Positions 8,011 through 16,881 of a DNA stretch of 64,000 nt are shown here, piece by piece. A model generated the notes under the pieces. It worked only from the letters and a program-made list of their open reading frames with translations, made no database searches and had not been told where the DNA came from. How positions within the stretch are numbered: the first letter of the stretch is position 1; each line of letters begins with the position of its first letter. The stretch comes from Actinomycetospora sp. TBRC 11914 (GTDB taxonomy: Bacteria > Actinomycetota > Actinomycetes > Mycobacteriales > Pseudonocardiaceae): the NCBI RefSeq assembly GCF_012933465.1, contig NZ_JABBND010000008.1:124001-188000 (forward strand). Reading direction: 5' to 3'. The translations under genes and the position numbers were made by a program.

Positions 8011-8826
8011 CTAGCGGTCCTGCCAGACCGGGGCTCGCTTGGCCAGGAAGGCGGACATGCCCTCCTGGGCGTCGCAGGTCATGGCGTTGGTGGCCATGAC
8101 CTCGCTCATCTCCGTGTACGCGTCGTCCTCGGAGAGGTCGATCTGCCGGTAGAAGGCCTCCTTGCCGATCCGCAGCGTCACGCTGCTGGCGTCGGCGACC
8201 TTCTCGGCCAGCGCCCGGACGGCGTCGTCGAGCTGGTCGGCGGGCACGGCGGCGTTCACCAGGCCCCACTCGGCCGCGGTGGCGGCGTCGATCGTCTGGC
8301 CGGTGAGCAGCATCTGCATGGCCCGCTTGCGCCCGATCGCCCGGCTCACGGCCACCATCGGCGTCGAGCAGAACAGGCCGATCTTCACGCCGGGCGTGCC
8401 GAAGACGGCGTGGTCGGCGGCGATCGCGAGATCGCACGTCGCGACGAGCTGGCACCCGGCGGCGACGGCCATCCCCTGCACGGCGGCGATCACCGGCTGG
8501 GGGACCTCGTGGACGGCGCGCATCATCTCGGTGCAGACCGCGAACACCTCGCGCTCCTCGGCGAGGGTGCGGTCGACCATCTCGGACAGGTCGTGGCCCG
8601 CCGAGAACGCCGGGCCCTCCGCGGCGATCACGACCACGCGCACGCCCTTGCGGGCCGAGACGTCGCGCAGCCCGGCCGTGACGGCCCGCATCGTCGCGAC
8701 GGAGAGCGGGTTGCGGCGGCGCGCGGCCGTCAGCACGACGCGGCCGACGACGCCCTCGACCTCCGTGCGCACCGTCTCCTCGGCCGCACGGGCGTCGGCC
8801 GCCTGCTCCGTCACCGGGGTCGCCAT
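8011..8826 (-). CDS. Enoyl-CoA hydratase-related protein (crotonase family, ECHDC3-like)
   Basis: 271 residues. Crotonase landmarks: '[20 protein letters not shown]', '[15 protein letters not shown]' (oxyanion hole 1), '[20 protein letters not shown]' (oxyanion hole 2) and '[20 protein letters not shown]', where the usual catalytic Glu positions are not conserved, as in ECHDC3-type members. The C-terminus '[17 protein letters not shown]' is typical of the family. The reaction is uncertain. On the minus strand a TAGACC lies 7 nt before the ATG, compatible with a leaderless transcript. Divergent from the acetaldehyde dehydrogenase operon. Confidence 0.85.
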   Translation of the reverse strand: MATPVTEQAADARAAEETVRTEVEGVVGRVVLTAARRRNPLSVATMRAVTAGLRDVSARKGVRVVVIAAEGPAFSAGHDLSEMVDRTLAEEREVFAVCTEMMRAVHEVPQPVIAAVQGMAVAAGCQLVATCDLAIAADHAVFGTPGVKIGLFCSTPMVAVSRAIGRKRAMQMLLTGQTIDAATAAEWGLVNAAVPADQLDDAVRALAEKVADASSVTLRIGKEAFYRQIDLSEDDAYTEMSEVMATNAMTCDAQEGMSAFLAKRAPVWQDR

Positions 8827-8995
8827 GGTGCCTGGTCTAGCAGCCGGGGATGCCGGACGACAGGGGCGGCGGCGTCGGGGCGATCAGCGCGGGGTGGATC
8901 CCCTCCGGATGCAGGGGCCCGCCCTCCCCCGCGCTTTGCCCCCTCGCGAACGCGGCTGTTCCACGCTGTCGGTGAGCCGTGTCACCGTGCCGGAC

Positions 8996-9928
8996 ATGAG
9001 CGCTCCGCCCGGCACGAGGACCACCGCGGCCATCGTCGGCCCCGGCAACATCGGCACCGACCTGCTGGCCAAGCTCGCCCGGACCTCCTCGATCGAGGTG
9101 ACGGCGATGGTCGGCGTCGTCGAGTCGCCGGGTCTCGAGCGGGCGCGCCGGGCCGGGATCGCCGCGTCGGCGGAGGGCGTGGACTGGCTGCTCGCGCAGG
9201 ATCCGCTGCCGCGCATCGTCTTCGAGGCCACCTCCGCGCGGGCGCACGCCGCGAACGCGCCGCGCTACGAGGCGGCGGGCATCCGGGCGGTCGACCTCAC
9301 GCCCGCGCACCTCGGACCGATGGTGTGCCCGCCGGTGAACATGCCCGACCACCTCGACGCCCCGAACGTCAACATGATCACCTGCGGCGGCCAGGCGACG
9401 ATCCCGATCGTCGCCGCGGTCTCGCAGGTCGTCGAGGTGCCGTACGCGGAGATCGTCGCGTCGACGGCGTCCCGGTCGGCCGGGCCGGGCACGCGCGCCA
9501 ACATCGACGAGTTCACCGAGACCACCGCGCGGGCGGTCGAACAGGTCGGCGGAGCGGGCCGGGGCAAGGCCATCATCATCCTCAACCCGGTCGAGCCGCC
9601 GATGATCATGCGCGACACGGTCTTCTGCGCGATCCCCGCCGAGCGGTGGGACGACGCGACGACGACGGCCGTGGCGGCCTCGATCCACGCGATGGTCGCC
9701 CGGGTGCGGGAGTACGTGCCCGGCTACACCCTGCGCGCCGACCCGCAGTTCGACCCGCCGCGCCCGGAGTGGGGTGGTCGGGGCCGGGTCGCGACCTTCC
9801 TCGAGGTGCGCGGCGCGGGCGACTTCCTGCCGGAGTACGCCGGCAACCTCGACATCATGACCGCGGCGGCCGTCCGGGTCGGCGAGCTGATCGCGGCGGA
9901 GCTCATCACGACGGGGGTGCCGGCATGA
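8996..9928 (+). CDS. Acetaldehyde dehydrogenase (acylating), MhpF/HsaG type
   Basis: 310 residues. Converts acetaldehyde or propanal, NAD+ and CoA to acyl-CoA as the last step of meta-cleavage pathways, in a channelling complex with the aldolase encoded next. The N-terminal Rossmann motif is '[17 protein letters not shown]', and the catalytic cysteine is Cys130 in '[12 protein letters not shown]'; '[20 protein letters not shown]' is a family hallmark. ATG 8996 has no clear ribosome site; an in-frame GTG at 8987, about 10 nt after GGTGAG, is an alternative that adds three residues. The stop overlaps the next start (ATGA). Confidence 0.95.
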   Translation: MSAPPGTRTTAAIVGPGNIGTDLLAKLARTSSIEVTAMVGVVESPGLERARRAGIAASAEGVDWLLAQDPLPRIVFEATSARAHAANAPRYEAAGIRAVDLTPAHLGPMVCPPVNMPDHLDAPNVNMITCGGQATIPIVAAVSQVVEVPYAEIVASTASRSAGPGTRANIDEFTETTARAVEQVGGAGRGKAIIILNPVEPPMIMRDTVFCAIPAERWDDATTTAVAASIHAMVARVREYVPGYTLRADPQFDPPRPEWGGRGRVATFLEVRGAGDFLPEYAGNLDIMTAAAVRVGELIAAELITTGVPA

Positions 9929-10959
9929 CCCGTCCCGAGATCCGCCACGACGTCCGCATCACCGACACGACGCTGCGCGACGGCTCGCACGCGCAGGCCC
10001 ACCAGTTCACCGAACAGCAGGTCCGCGACACCGTCCGCGCGCTCGACCGGGCCGGGGTCGAGGTCATCGAGGTGACCCACGGCGACGGGCTCGGCGGCTC
10101 GACGTTCAACTACGGCTTCTCCCACACCGACGAGCTCCGCCTCATCGCCGCGGCCCGCGAGGAGGCCCGCACCGCCCGCATCGCCGTGCTGCTCGTGCCC
10201 GGGATCGGGACGTCCGAGGACCTGCGGCGCGCCCACGACGCCGGGGCCGAGGTGGTCCGCGTGGCCACCCACTGCACCGAGGCCGACGTCAGCCCGCAGC
10301 ACTTCGGGGTCGCTCGCGAGCTGGGCATGGAGACCGTCGGGTTCCTCATGATGGCCCACCGGACGCCGCCCGAGGACCTCGCGAAGCAGGCCCGGATCAT
10401 GGTCGACGCCGGGTGCCAGTGCCCCTACGTCACCGACTCGGCGGGCGCGCTGCTGATGCACGAGGCCCGCGCACGGTTCGAGGCACTGGTGGCCGAGGTC
10501 GGCGACGAGGCCTGGGTCGGCTACCACGGGCACCAGAACCTCAGCTTCGGCGTCGCGAACTCGGTGATCGCCGCGGAGGTGGGCGTCAAGGAGATCGACG
10601 GGTCGCTGTGCGCGCTGGGCGCGGGGTCGGGCAACTCCCCCACCGAGGTGCTCGCCGCGGTGTTCGACCGGCTCGGCGTCTCGACGGGGCTCGACGTCAT
10701 GGCCCTGCTCGACGCCGCCGAGGACGTCGTCCGCCCCTACCTGCACCGCTGGCCGAAGATGGACCGCAACGCGATCGTGCAGGGCTGGGCCGGGGTCTAC
10801 TCCAGCTTCCTGCTGCACGCCGAGCACGCGGCCGAGCGCTACAAGGTCCCCACCCACGAGATCCTGCGCCGCTGCGGCGAGCTCGGCCTCGTCGGCGGCC
10901 AGGAGGACATGATCATCGATGTGGCCCTCGAGCTGGCGCGCGCCCGCGAGGAGGGCTGA
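9925..10959 (+). CDS. 4-hydroxy-2-oxovalerate aldolase (MhpE/HsaF type)
   Basis: 344 residues. A Mn2+-dependent retro-aldolase giving pyruvate plus acetaldehyde (or a longer aldehyde). HMGL-like TIM barrel with '[17 protein letters not shown]' (Arg18 and Asp19 at the metal/substrate site), '[15 protein letters not shown]', and the metal-binding '[15 protein letters not shown]'. The C-terminal 'communication' domain ('[20 protein letters not shown]') joins it to the acylating dehydrogenase for aldehyde channelling. It overlaps that gene by four bases, so the two are translationally coupled at a fixed ratio. Confidence 0.96.
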   Translation: MTRPEIRHDVRITDTTLRDGSHAQAHQFTEQQVRDTVRALDRAGVEVIEVTHGDGLGGSTFNYGFSHTDELRLIAAAREEARTARIAVLLVPGIGTSEDLRRAHDAGAEVVRVATHCTEADVSPQHFGVARELGMETVGFLMMAHRTPPEDLAKQARIMVDAGCQCPYVTDSAGALLMHEARARFEALVAEVGDEAWVGYHGHQNLSFGVANSVIAAEVGVKEIDGSLCALGAGSGNSPTEVLAAVFDRLGVSTGLDVMALLDAAEDVVRPYLHRWPKMDRNAIVQGWAGVYSSFLLHAEHAAERYKVPTHEILRRCGELGLVGGQEDMIIDVALELARAREEG

Positions 10960-10998
10960 CGGGATACCGTCGGGGCGGGAGATCACACAGGAGGCCCG

Positions 10999-11415
10999 AT
11001 GCCGGTCGTCGAGATCCACCTCGTGGAGGGCCAGCAGCCGCCGGCCCGCATCGAGGAGCTCCTGCGGAGGGTCAGCGAGCGGTACGCGGCGGTGCTCGAG
11101 TCGCCGATCACCCGCATCCGCGCCTTCGTCACGATGCACCCGCCCGAGCTGTGGTCCACCGGCGGCGTCACCGCGGCCGTCGACGGCGACCCGGCGCCCT
11201 ACTTCGTCGCGGCGGTGCTCGAGGGCCGACCGGCCGAGCAGCGGCAACGGCTTCTCGCGGAGATCACCGACACGCTGTGCGAGGTCCTCGGGGCCACCCG
11301 CTCGCGGGTGCGCGGCCGGATCGCGCAGGTCCCGCCGGAGGACTGGGGCATCGGCGGGGTGCCGGCCTCGTCGCGGCGGCGCGAGGAGATCGTCGCCCGC
11401 TCCTCGCGGCTGTAG
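10999..11415 (+). CDS. Double-length tautomerase (fused 4-oxalocrotonate tautomerase-like protein)
   Basis: 138 residues, about twice the 60-70 of a normal 4-OT subunit. The N-terminus 'MPVVEIHLVEGQQPP' supplies the catalytic Pro1 after Met removal. A second half beginning near 'PYFVAAVLEGRPAEQRQRLL' repeats the beta-alpha-beta pattern with Pro at an internal, non-terminal position, and both halves end in a similar '(P)xxxW' segment ('PPELWSTGG', 'PPEDWGIGG'). It is therefore a fusion with one active site per pair. GGAGG precedes the ATG. Its place after the aldolase suggests 2-hydroxymuconate or related enol-keto conversion. Confidence 0.8.
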   Translation: MPVVEIHLVEGQQPPARIEELLRRVSERYAAVLESPITRIRAFVTMHPPELWSTGGVTAAVDGDPAPYFVAAVLEGRPAEQRQRLLAEITDTLCEVLGATRSRVRGRIAQVPPEDWGIGGVPASSRRREEIVARSSRL

Positions 11416-11418
11416 GGC

Positions 11419-12192
11419 TCACAGGCTCTGGACGAGCCCGCCGTCGCACCGGACCGCGCTCCCGGTCACGTAGGAGGCGGCGGCGCTGCACAGGAACGTG
11501 GCGACGGCGCCGAACTCGGCGGCGGTCCCGTACCGGCCGGCCGGGATTCCCGCCACCGCGCGGGACTCGACCTCGGCCGGCGTGATGCCCTCCCGCTCCG
11601 CGATGTACCCGTCGATGCCCTCGGTGCGGGCCGTCGCGATGCGGCCGGGCAGGACGACGTTCACGGTGACGCCGTCCGCGGCCACCTCCCCCGCGAGGGT
11701 CTTGAGGTAGGCCGCCGTCGCGGCCCGCCCGAGGTTGGACAGGGCCAGACCGGGGATCGGCGCGACGACGCCGACGCTCTCGATCCCGACGATCCGGCCC
11801 CACCCGCGCTCCCGCATCCCGGGCAGGACGAGCGAGACGAGCCGTTGCTGGGCGTAGAGCAGCGGGACGAGCGCCTCGGCGATCGCGTCGTGGTCGATCG
11901 TCGCGGCCGTGCTCGGGGGCGGGCCGCCGCTGTTGAGCACGAGGACGTCGACCGGGCCGAGGGCCGCCGTCGTCCGGGACACGAGCGTGTCCGGCCCGTC
12001 CGCCGCCGTGAGGTCGACGCCCACGCCGAGCGCCCCGGGGAGCTCCGCCGCGATCTCCTCGGCGCGCTGCGCCCGGCGGCCGCTCACGGCCACGCGCGCA
12101 CCCTCCGCGGCGAGGGCGCGGGCCGTGGCCTCGCCGAGACCCGAGGTGGAGGCGCAGACGAGCGCGGTGCGTCCCGCGAGACCGAGGTCCAT
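11419..12192 (-). CDS. SDR-family oxidoreductase, subgroup without the canonical Tyr
   Basis: 257 residues. NAD(P)-binding 'ALVCASTSGLGEATARALAA' and 'VSGRR' are clear, and the C-terminus 'FLCSAAASYVTGSAVRCDGG' is standard. The usual NNAG is 'LNSGGPPP' and the catalytic YxxxK is replaced by 'NLGRAATAAYLKTLAGE', where an Arg stands in the Tyr position, a pattern shared by a recognised FabG-like subgroup of unclear chemistry. Ends 3 bp from the convergent tautomerase gene. An alternative ATG at 12201 adds three residues. Confidence 0.85.
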   Translation of the reverse strand: MDLGLAGRTALVCASTSGLGEATARALAAEGARVAVSGRRAQRAEEIAAELPGALGVGVDLTAADGPDTLVSRTTAALGPVDVLVLNSGGPPPSTAATIDHDAIAEALVPLLYAQQRLVSLVLPGMRERGWGRIVGIESVGVVAPIPGLALSNLGRAATAAYLKTLAGEVAADGVTVNVVLPGRIATARTEGIDGYIAEREGITPAEVESRAVAGIPAGRYGTAAEFGAVATFLCSAAASYVTGSAVRCDGGLVQSL

Positions 12193-12247
12193 GCCGCGCA
12201 TCCTGCCGCGTCCCGGCCTGCCTGCGGTGCCCCTCGCGAAGTCCCGC

Positions 12248-13114
12248 TCAGCGGCTGCCCGAACCCACGTCCGAGGACCGGTCGGTGTACGCGCGGGGAG
12301 CCGGGGCACCGGCACCGGCGGGACCCCGTTCCTCGGCCCGCACGGCCTGCTCGACCACGGCGGCCAGCAGCTCGTCCTGCGCGAGCAGGTGCTGGCGCAG
12401 GTGCCGGCACTGCTGGAGGACGACGGCGGTGTGGTTGGCGGTCTCGACGACGCGGCGGTCGGACACCTCGCCGATGACGTCCTGCCCCACCATGATCACG
12501 AACATGAACACCAGCTGGGCGAGGCTCGAGCAGAACAGCAGGAACGAGAAGGGGTAGGGGTCGGGGATCACCCCCAGGAGCGCGAGCACCATCCACCCGG
12601 CGACCACCACCGCGGTCACCACGATCGCCGAGGCGGTCCCGAGCCGCTGCACCAGCCACGCGGCGATCCGGCGGTTGCGGGTGGACGTGGCGGGCTCCAC
12701 CGACAGCGGCGGGCTGATCATGATCGGGGCGGTGTCGCAGGGGTCGAGCTCGTCGCCGGACGGGGCGCCCCGGTTGAGCAGCCGGGCGCGGTCGTCGATC
12801 AGCGTCTGCAGCCGGTGGCACTCACCGAGGATCGCCTGGGCGTCGTCGTAGGTCTGCTGGGCCCGCCGCTCCCCCGCCTCCGACAGGGTCCGCTGCCCGA
12901 CCAGGATCACGAAGATCAGCAGCAGCTGGACGACGTTCCCGACGAACAGCAGCACCGGGTAGGGGTACGGGTCGAACCCGAGGACGTTGCGTGCCCCGAG
13001 CACCATCCACACCGCCGAGAGGCTCACCGTCAGGTAGACGGTGACCATCGACCCGAGACGGCGTGTCATCCACGCCGCGACCCGGTCCGTGCCCGTCGTC
13101 CGGTGGTCCGTCAC
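12248..13114 (-). CDS. Membrane protein with two tandem DUF1003-like modules
   Basis: 288 residues from GTG preceded by GGGGGA. Two homologous halves (about residues 15-100 and 140-230) each contain two transmembrane helices separated by a 'DPYPY/F' turn ('VLGFDPYPYPVLLFVGNVVQ' and 'LGVIPDPYPFSFLLFCSSLA'), followed by a 'VGQ' and a cytoplasmic helix. This matches DUF1003 architecture from memory, normally a single module, so this is an internal duplication. Function unknown. The C-terminal tail is Ala/Pro-rich. Divergent from the ArsR gene. Confidence 0.7.
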   Translation of the reverse strand: MTDHRTTGTDRVAAWMTRRLGSMVTVYLTVSLSAVWMVLGARNVLGFDPYPYPVLLFVGNVVQLLLIFVILVGQRTLSEAGERRAQQTYDDAQAILGECHRLQTLIDDRARLLNRGAPSGDELDPCDTAPIMISPPLSVEPATSTRNRRIAAWLVQRLGTASAIVVTAVVVAGWMVLALLGVIPDPYPFSFLLFCSSLAQLVFMFVIMVGQDVIGEVSDRRVVETANHTAVVLQQCRHLRQHLLAQDELLAAVVEQAVRAEERGPAGAGAPAPRAYTDRSSDVGSGSR

Positions 13115-13283
13115 CGCCAGTTCCCCCGCACCTGCGCCGGCTCGCCGCTCCACCGCGCAGGCCCGACCCATCCGCACGGCGCTGTCTCGATCAAGGAGAC
13201 CCGTCACTCGGGACGCGGACCCAGGGTCGCAGGTTCCCGGGTTGGGCCGAACGAGGCCCCCCACCTCCATGCCTCGACGCGCA

Positions 13284-13301
13284 TATGCCGCAACAGGCAT
13301 A
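13284..13301. promoter_or_regulatory. Candidate ArsR operator and leaderless promoter
   Basis: Inverted repeat TATGCC-gcaaca-GGCATA ends 9 bp before the GTG of the ArsR-family gene. A CATACT at 13298-13303 is placed like a -10 hexamer whose start point would fall on the GTG, so the mRNA may be leaderless and the repressor would cover the -10 region. Confidence 0.5.
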
Positions 13302-13310
13302 CTGCGGGGC

Positions 13311-13628
13311 GTGTCGACCACCTGGACCGTCCTCGCCGACCCCACCCGGCGGGCGATCCTCGACCTGCTGCGGGAACGCCCGCACGCCGTCGGCGAGGTC
13401 GTCACCCGGCTCGACCTCGCCCAGCCCACCGCGTCGAAGCACCTCGCGGTGCTGCGCCGGGCCGGCCTCGTGCGCGCGACCGTCGATGCCCAGCGCCGGG
13501 TCTACGCCCTCGACCCGCGCCCGCTCGGCGAGCTCGAGGCATGGCTCGCCCCGTACCGCCGACGGTGGGGCGACGCCCTCGACGCGCTGGGCCACCACCT
13601 GGACACGACGACGGAGGAGACCCGATGA
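13311..13628 (+). CDS. ArsR-family transcriptional repressor
   Basis: 105 residues, a minimal winged HTH: 'WTVLADPTRRAILDLLRER' opening, recognition helix 'DLAQPTASKHLAVLRRAGLV', wing 'RRVYALDPRPLGEL'. There is no Cys-rich metal site, so this is the non-metal ArsR subgroup that pairs with an AHSA1/SRPBCC gene. It overlaps the following AHSA1 gene by four bases (ATGA). The GTG start is supported by the family N-terminus and by the promoter placed directly before it. Confidence 0.9.
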   Translation: MSTTWTVLADPTRRAILDLLRERPHAVGEVVTRLDLAQPTASKHLAVLRRAGLVRATVDAQRRVYALDPRPLGELEAWLAPYRRRWGDALDALGHHLDTTTEETR

Positions 13629-14146
13629 CGACCGGCACCTACCTCGAGATCGACGGCCGGCCCGCCCTGCGGTTCGTCCGTGACTACCCGCACCCGCCGC
13701 AGCGGGTGTGGGACGCGGTCACCGACCCGACGGAGCTCGCCGCCTGGTTCCCCGCCCGCGTCGCCTTCCCCGACGCCGGGGCGCCGGCGCCGGGCGCGGC
13801 CGTCCGGTACTCGTTCGAAGCGGACGGCGACGGGGGCACGGGCCGCGTCGTCACCCACGAACCACCGCGCCGCTTCACGGTCACGTGGGCGACCGACGAG
13901 CTGCGGCTGGTCCTCGACCCGCTCGACGACGGCGGGTGCCGGCTGACGTTCACGGCGCTGCTCGGCGAGCGCGACACCGCCGCGCGCACGGCCGCCGGGT
14001 GGGAGGTCTGCCTGGAGGCGCTCGACGCGGCCCTCGGCGGCCGGCCGTCGATCGCGCCCACCGGCCCCACCCCGGCCTGGCGGCGCCACTACGAGGACTA
14101 CGTGGGGGTCGGCGTACCGGCCGGTGCGCCCGTCCCGGACGCCTGA
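13625..14146 (+). CDS. AHSA1/SRPBCC-family protein
   Basis: 173 residues with the helix-grip fold of activator-of-Hsp90-like START proteins: 'FVRDYPHPPQRVWDAVTDP' and 'LAAWFPARVAFPDAGAP' at the N-terminus, beta strands 'VRYSFEADGD' and 'FTVTWATDELRLVL', and a long C-terminal helix 'AAGWEVCLEALDAALGG'. These bind hydrophobic ligands. Coupled translation with the ArsR repressor is a widespread pairing; the ligand is unknown. Converges on the TPR-type regulator gene 16 bp away. Confidence 0.88.
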   Translation: MTTGTYLEIDGRPALRFVRDYPHPPQRVWDAVTDPTELAAWFPARVAFPDAGAPAPGAAVRYSFEADGDGGTGRVVTHEPPRRFTVTWATDELRLVLDPLDDGGCRLTFTALLGERDTAARTAAGWEVCLEALDAALGGRPSIAPTGPTPAWRRHYEDYVGVGVPAGAPVPDA

Positions 14147-14162
14147 CCCGGCGACCCACGCC

Positions 14163-15968
14163 TCAGTCCCCCCGGAGGAGCCATCGGACGGGGTGGTCGG
14201 GGTCGGACCGGTACCGGCACCGGCGTCCGGTCCGGACCCGGTCGTACAGGTGCCGGCCCAACCACGGGTCGGCCTCGGCGATCCGCGCCAGCGTGCCGAC
14301 GATCGCCTTCCGGACGGCGACCCGGGCGCGCTCGTCGTGCGAGCCGGTGGTGCGGCGGCGTCCGGCGAGCCCGGTCCCGCCCGCGAGGTAGTCGGCGATC
14401 GCGGCGCGCTCGTCGCGCAGGTCGGCGGCATCGGCGGGGTCGGCGGCGGCGAGCTCGGCGTCGAGCGCGGCGAGCCGTCCCCGCAGGACGCGCCGCGACT
14501 CGTCGTCGAGGACGTCGAGGCCGCTCTGGCCGACGGTCAGCTCGGCGCCCGCGAGCGTGCGCACGTCGACGTCGGTGTCGGGGTGCCGCACCAGGACCTG
14601 CAGGTGTTCGAGCCCCCGCATGCGCGGCATGACGACGGTGGCGCCCGCGCGCCCGACGAGCCACAGCCCGCCGGGCTGCTCGTGCAGGTGCACCACCACC
14701 TCGTCCGTGACGTCGGCCGCGTCCCCCTCCCCGGCCGGTGTCGCGGCGCGCAGCCGGTCGCCCCACCGCGTCGCGCCGATCCGCCGGTAGGTCGCGAGGG
14801 CGGCGGCGCGGTGGCGGGCCGCGGCGTCGTGGTCGCCGCGCAGCGCGGCCGCCCGGGCCAGGGTGTCGTCGGTGACGCCGTGCCACATCACGGCACCCGC
14901 GTTGAGGACGGACCGCCCGGGATGGTCGGCCACGAGCGCGGCCGCCGCGGCGGTCACCTCGCGGTCGCCGACCGCGAGCGCGCCCTCGAGCACGCACTGG
15001 AGGGTGAGCAGCCAGTCGTGGTCGTACGGGAGCGCGGCCAGGGTCTCGGCCGTGAAGACGCCGATCATCTCCCGGACCTTGTCCGGGCGCCCCGCTCCGG
15101 CCCACATGACGGCGGCCTCGGCCCGGACGACGGCGACGCCGTGCTCGACGGCGTACCGCTCGTAGGCCGGGGCCTCGCCCGCGCAGCCCTCGACGTCGCC
15201 GCCGCACCAGGCCAGGTAGCCGCGCATGGCGTGCAGCACGCTGTCCGCGTCGGGGATCGCCGCGCGCTTCGCGGCCGTCTCGGCCTGCTCGATCAGCACC
15301 GGTCCGACCTCGCGGTGGTCCCGGAGCAGCTCCACGGCCAGCCGGCGGCTGGCCGCGAAGAAGCGCGCCCGCGGCGACTCGTCGCCCAGGATCTCGATCG
15401 CCCGGACGCAGCGGTGGATCCGCGGCAGGTCGAGCACCTCCCAGGCCACCGTCAGGTCCCACAGGTAGGCCTGGAGCCGGGTGTCGGGGTCGGGCAGGTG
15501 GGCGGCGGCATCGCCCAGGCGGACCGCCCAGTCGCGCCGCCGGGCGAGGTCGTCGGGACCCCAGTGGGCGGTAAGGGCCGCGTCGAGGGCGTCGGCGAGC
15601 ACCGTCGGGTCGCCCTGGTCCGCGGCGCGGGCGAGGGCCTCGTCGGCGAACGGGCGGGCGCGGAGCGGCTCGTTCGCGTAGGCCCAGCAGCGCGCCAGGG
15701 CGGCGCCCAGCCGGATGCGTGCCACCGGGTCGGTCGCCAGCTCGTACGCGGCGTGCAGGCGCACGGGGAGCAGGCCGGGCGTGAGGTTGTACTGCTGCCC
15801 GCGCGCGAGGCCGAGCACGGCGGCGATCCGGCCGTCGAGGTCGTCGGCGGCCGCGGCGAGGTCGGCGGCGCGGCCGTAGAAGGCCATGGCGGCCTCGCCG
15901 TCGCCGTCCTGCCACGCCGCCTCGGCGCGGGCGGTCATGCCCGCCGCCGAGGCCGCGTCCGCATCCAT
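14163..15968 (-). CDS. TPR-type regulatory protein resembling the C-terminal part of large actinobacterial AAA regulators
   Basis: 601 residues, almost all helical, with repeats of the 'AxxxGRAADLAAAADD' type to about residue 430, then a compact domain around 'GLWLVGRAGATVVMPRMRGL' that in large LuxR/AfsR-like ATPases precedes the end of the protein, and a final basic helical region 'RVAVRKAIVGTLARIAEADP'. No Walker A, kinase or HTH motif is visible, so it looks like the sensor/scaffold half without its ATPase. ATG 15968 lacks a ribosome site; TAACCT six bases upstream may be a -10 element. It is last in an operon with SnoaL, cupin, SDR and HAD genes. Confidence 0.6.
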   Translation of the reverse strand: MDADAASAAGMTARAEAAWQDGDGEAAMAFYGRAADLAAAADDLDGRIAAVLGLARGQQYNLTPGLLPVRLHAAYELATDPVARIRLGAALARCWAYANEPLRARPFADEALARAADQGDPTVLADALDAALTAHWGPDDLARRRDWAVRLGDAAAHLPDPDTRLQAYLWDLTVAWEVLDLPRIHRCVRAIEILGDESPRARFFAASRRLAVELLRDHREVGPVLIEQAETAAKRAAIPDADSVLHAMRGYLAWCGGDVEGCAGEAPAYERYAVEHGVAVVRAEAAVMWAGAGRPDKVREMIGVFTAETLAALPYDHDWLLTLQCVLEGALAVGDREVTAAAAALVADHPGRSVLNAGAVMWHGVTDDTLARAAALRGDHDAAARHRAAALATYRRIGATRWGDRLRAATPAGEGDAADVTDEVVVHLHEQPGGLWLVGRAGATVVMPRMRGLEHLQVLVRHPDTDVDVRTLAGAELTVGQSGLDVLDDESRRVLRGRLAALDAELAAADPADAADLRDERAAIADYLAGGTGLAGRRRTTGSHDERARVAVRKAIVGTLARIAEADPWLGRHLYDRVRTGRRCRYRSDPDHPVRWLLRGD

Positions 15969-15983
15969 CGTCGGAGGTTACGG

Positions 15984-16415
15984 TCAGGGCCGCAGGAGGG
16001 ACACGTCCCCGGCGTGCCGCCGCTGGACCGCCTCGTCCCAGTCGCCGGTGCAATAGATCGACAGCTCGGCGATCCGGCCGTCCCGGACGACGCCGTGGAT
16101 CAGTTCCCGGCAGTACCACTGCTGGGCGCCGGCGCTCCACCGCTCCTCGAACTGGAGCAGGAAGCCGCGGGAGGTCCGGTCCAGCGCCTCCACGCGGACG
16201 CGGCCGCGGTGGGGATGGCCGTCCTCGCGGATCCCGAACGCCGTGTCCGCGCCCTGGCCCTGGACCCGCCACTGCGGGAGCGACAGGTCGACGAAGACGT
16301 CGTCGGTGAACAGATCCCCGGGCCGGCCGCCGGTCTCGAGCCAGGCGACCAGCCGGTCGGCCAGCACGGCGTGCCCGTCGTCCATCCGGACCGCGGTGCC
16401 GGCGGCGGCGCTCAC
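15984..16415 (-). CDS. SnoaL-like (NTF2-fold) protein
   Basis: 143 residues from GTG 16415, overlapping the end of the cupin gene by four bases. The cone-shaped NTF2 fold is suggested by 'LADRLVAWLETGG', 'LFTDDVFVDLSLPQWRVQG', 'LLQFEERWSAGAQQWYCREL' and 'DGRIAELSIYCTGDWDEAVQ'. Such proteins are polyketide cyclases, ketosteroid isomerase-like enzymes or simple binding proteins; no catalytic residue can be assigned. Partner of the cupin encoded just before it. Confidence 0.75.
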   Translation of the reverse strand: MSAAAGTAVRMDDGHAVLADRLVAWLETGGRPGDLFTDDVFVDLSLPQWRVQGQGADTAFGIREDGHPHRGRVRVEALDRTSRGFLLQFEERWSAGAQQWYCRELIHGVVRDGRIAELSIYCTGDWDEAVQRRHAGDVSLLRP

Positions 16416-16795
16416 GGCCGGGCCCCGGTCAGCGCGGTGACGTGGCGGTCGATGACCGCCATGACGGGCCGCAGCGCGGCGGTGCGGCTGAACTCGACGA
16501 CGGAGGTGCCGGCCAGGATCAGGGGCCGGTGCCCCGGCGGCGCGACGTAGGCGTCGCCCTCGACGTAGGTCTCCTCGTGGCCGGGCCAGCGGAAGGTGAT
16601 CTGCCCGGCCGTGACGTAGCCGAGGTGCCGGCAGGTGCAGGCGTCGCCCGGCAGGCCGCGCAGGTAGGGCGCGACGTCGAGGTCCTGCCGGAAGGTCTCG
16701 AACGCGACGGTGTGGTCGTCGAGCTCGGCGTAGCGGCCCTCGACGACGTCGAGGTCGATGGCCACGGGGGTGGTCGAACGGGATGCGCTGGGCAT
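16412..16795 (-). CDS. Cupin-domain protein
   Basis: 127 residues. The double-psi barrel shows in 'CTCRHLGYVTAGQITFRW' and 'EGDAYVAPPGHRPLILAGTS'; the two cupin motifs are partly degenerate (one His in 'CRHLGY', one in 'PPGHRP'), so metal binding is uncertain. A GGAGG lies 6 bp before the ATG. Middle gene of a coupled set: the downstream SnoaL gene overlaps it, and the SDR gene ends 86 bp upstream on the same strand. Function unknown. Confidence 0.75.
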   Translation of the reverse strand: MPSASRSTTPVAIDLDVVEGRYAELDDHTVAFETFRQDLDVAPYLRGLPGDACTCRHLGYVTAGQITFRWPGHEETYVEGDAYVAPPGHRPLILAGTSVVEFSRTAALRPVMAVIDRHVTALTGARP

Positions 16796-16881
16796 CGGGT
16801 GCCTCCGGAGGTGGGGTGGGTCGTGCGGTCACCCGGGAGGCGTGACATCCCGACTCACGATGTGCCGGGGGTCGCCGCGGC

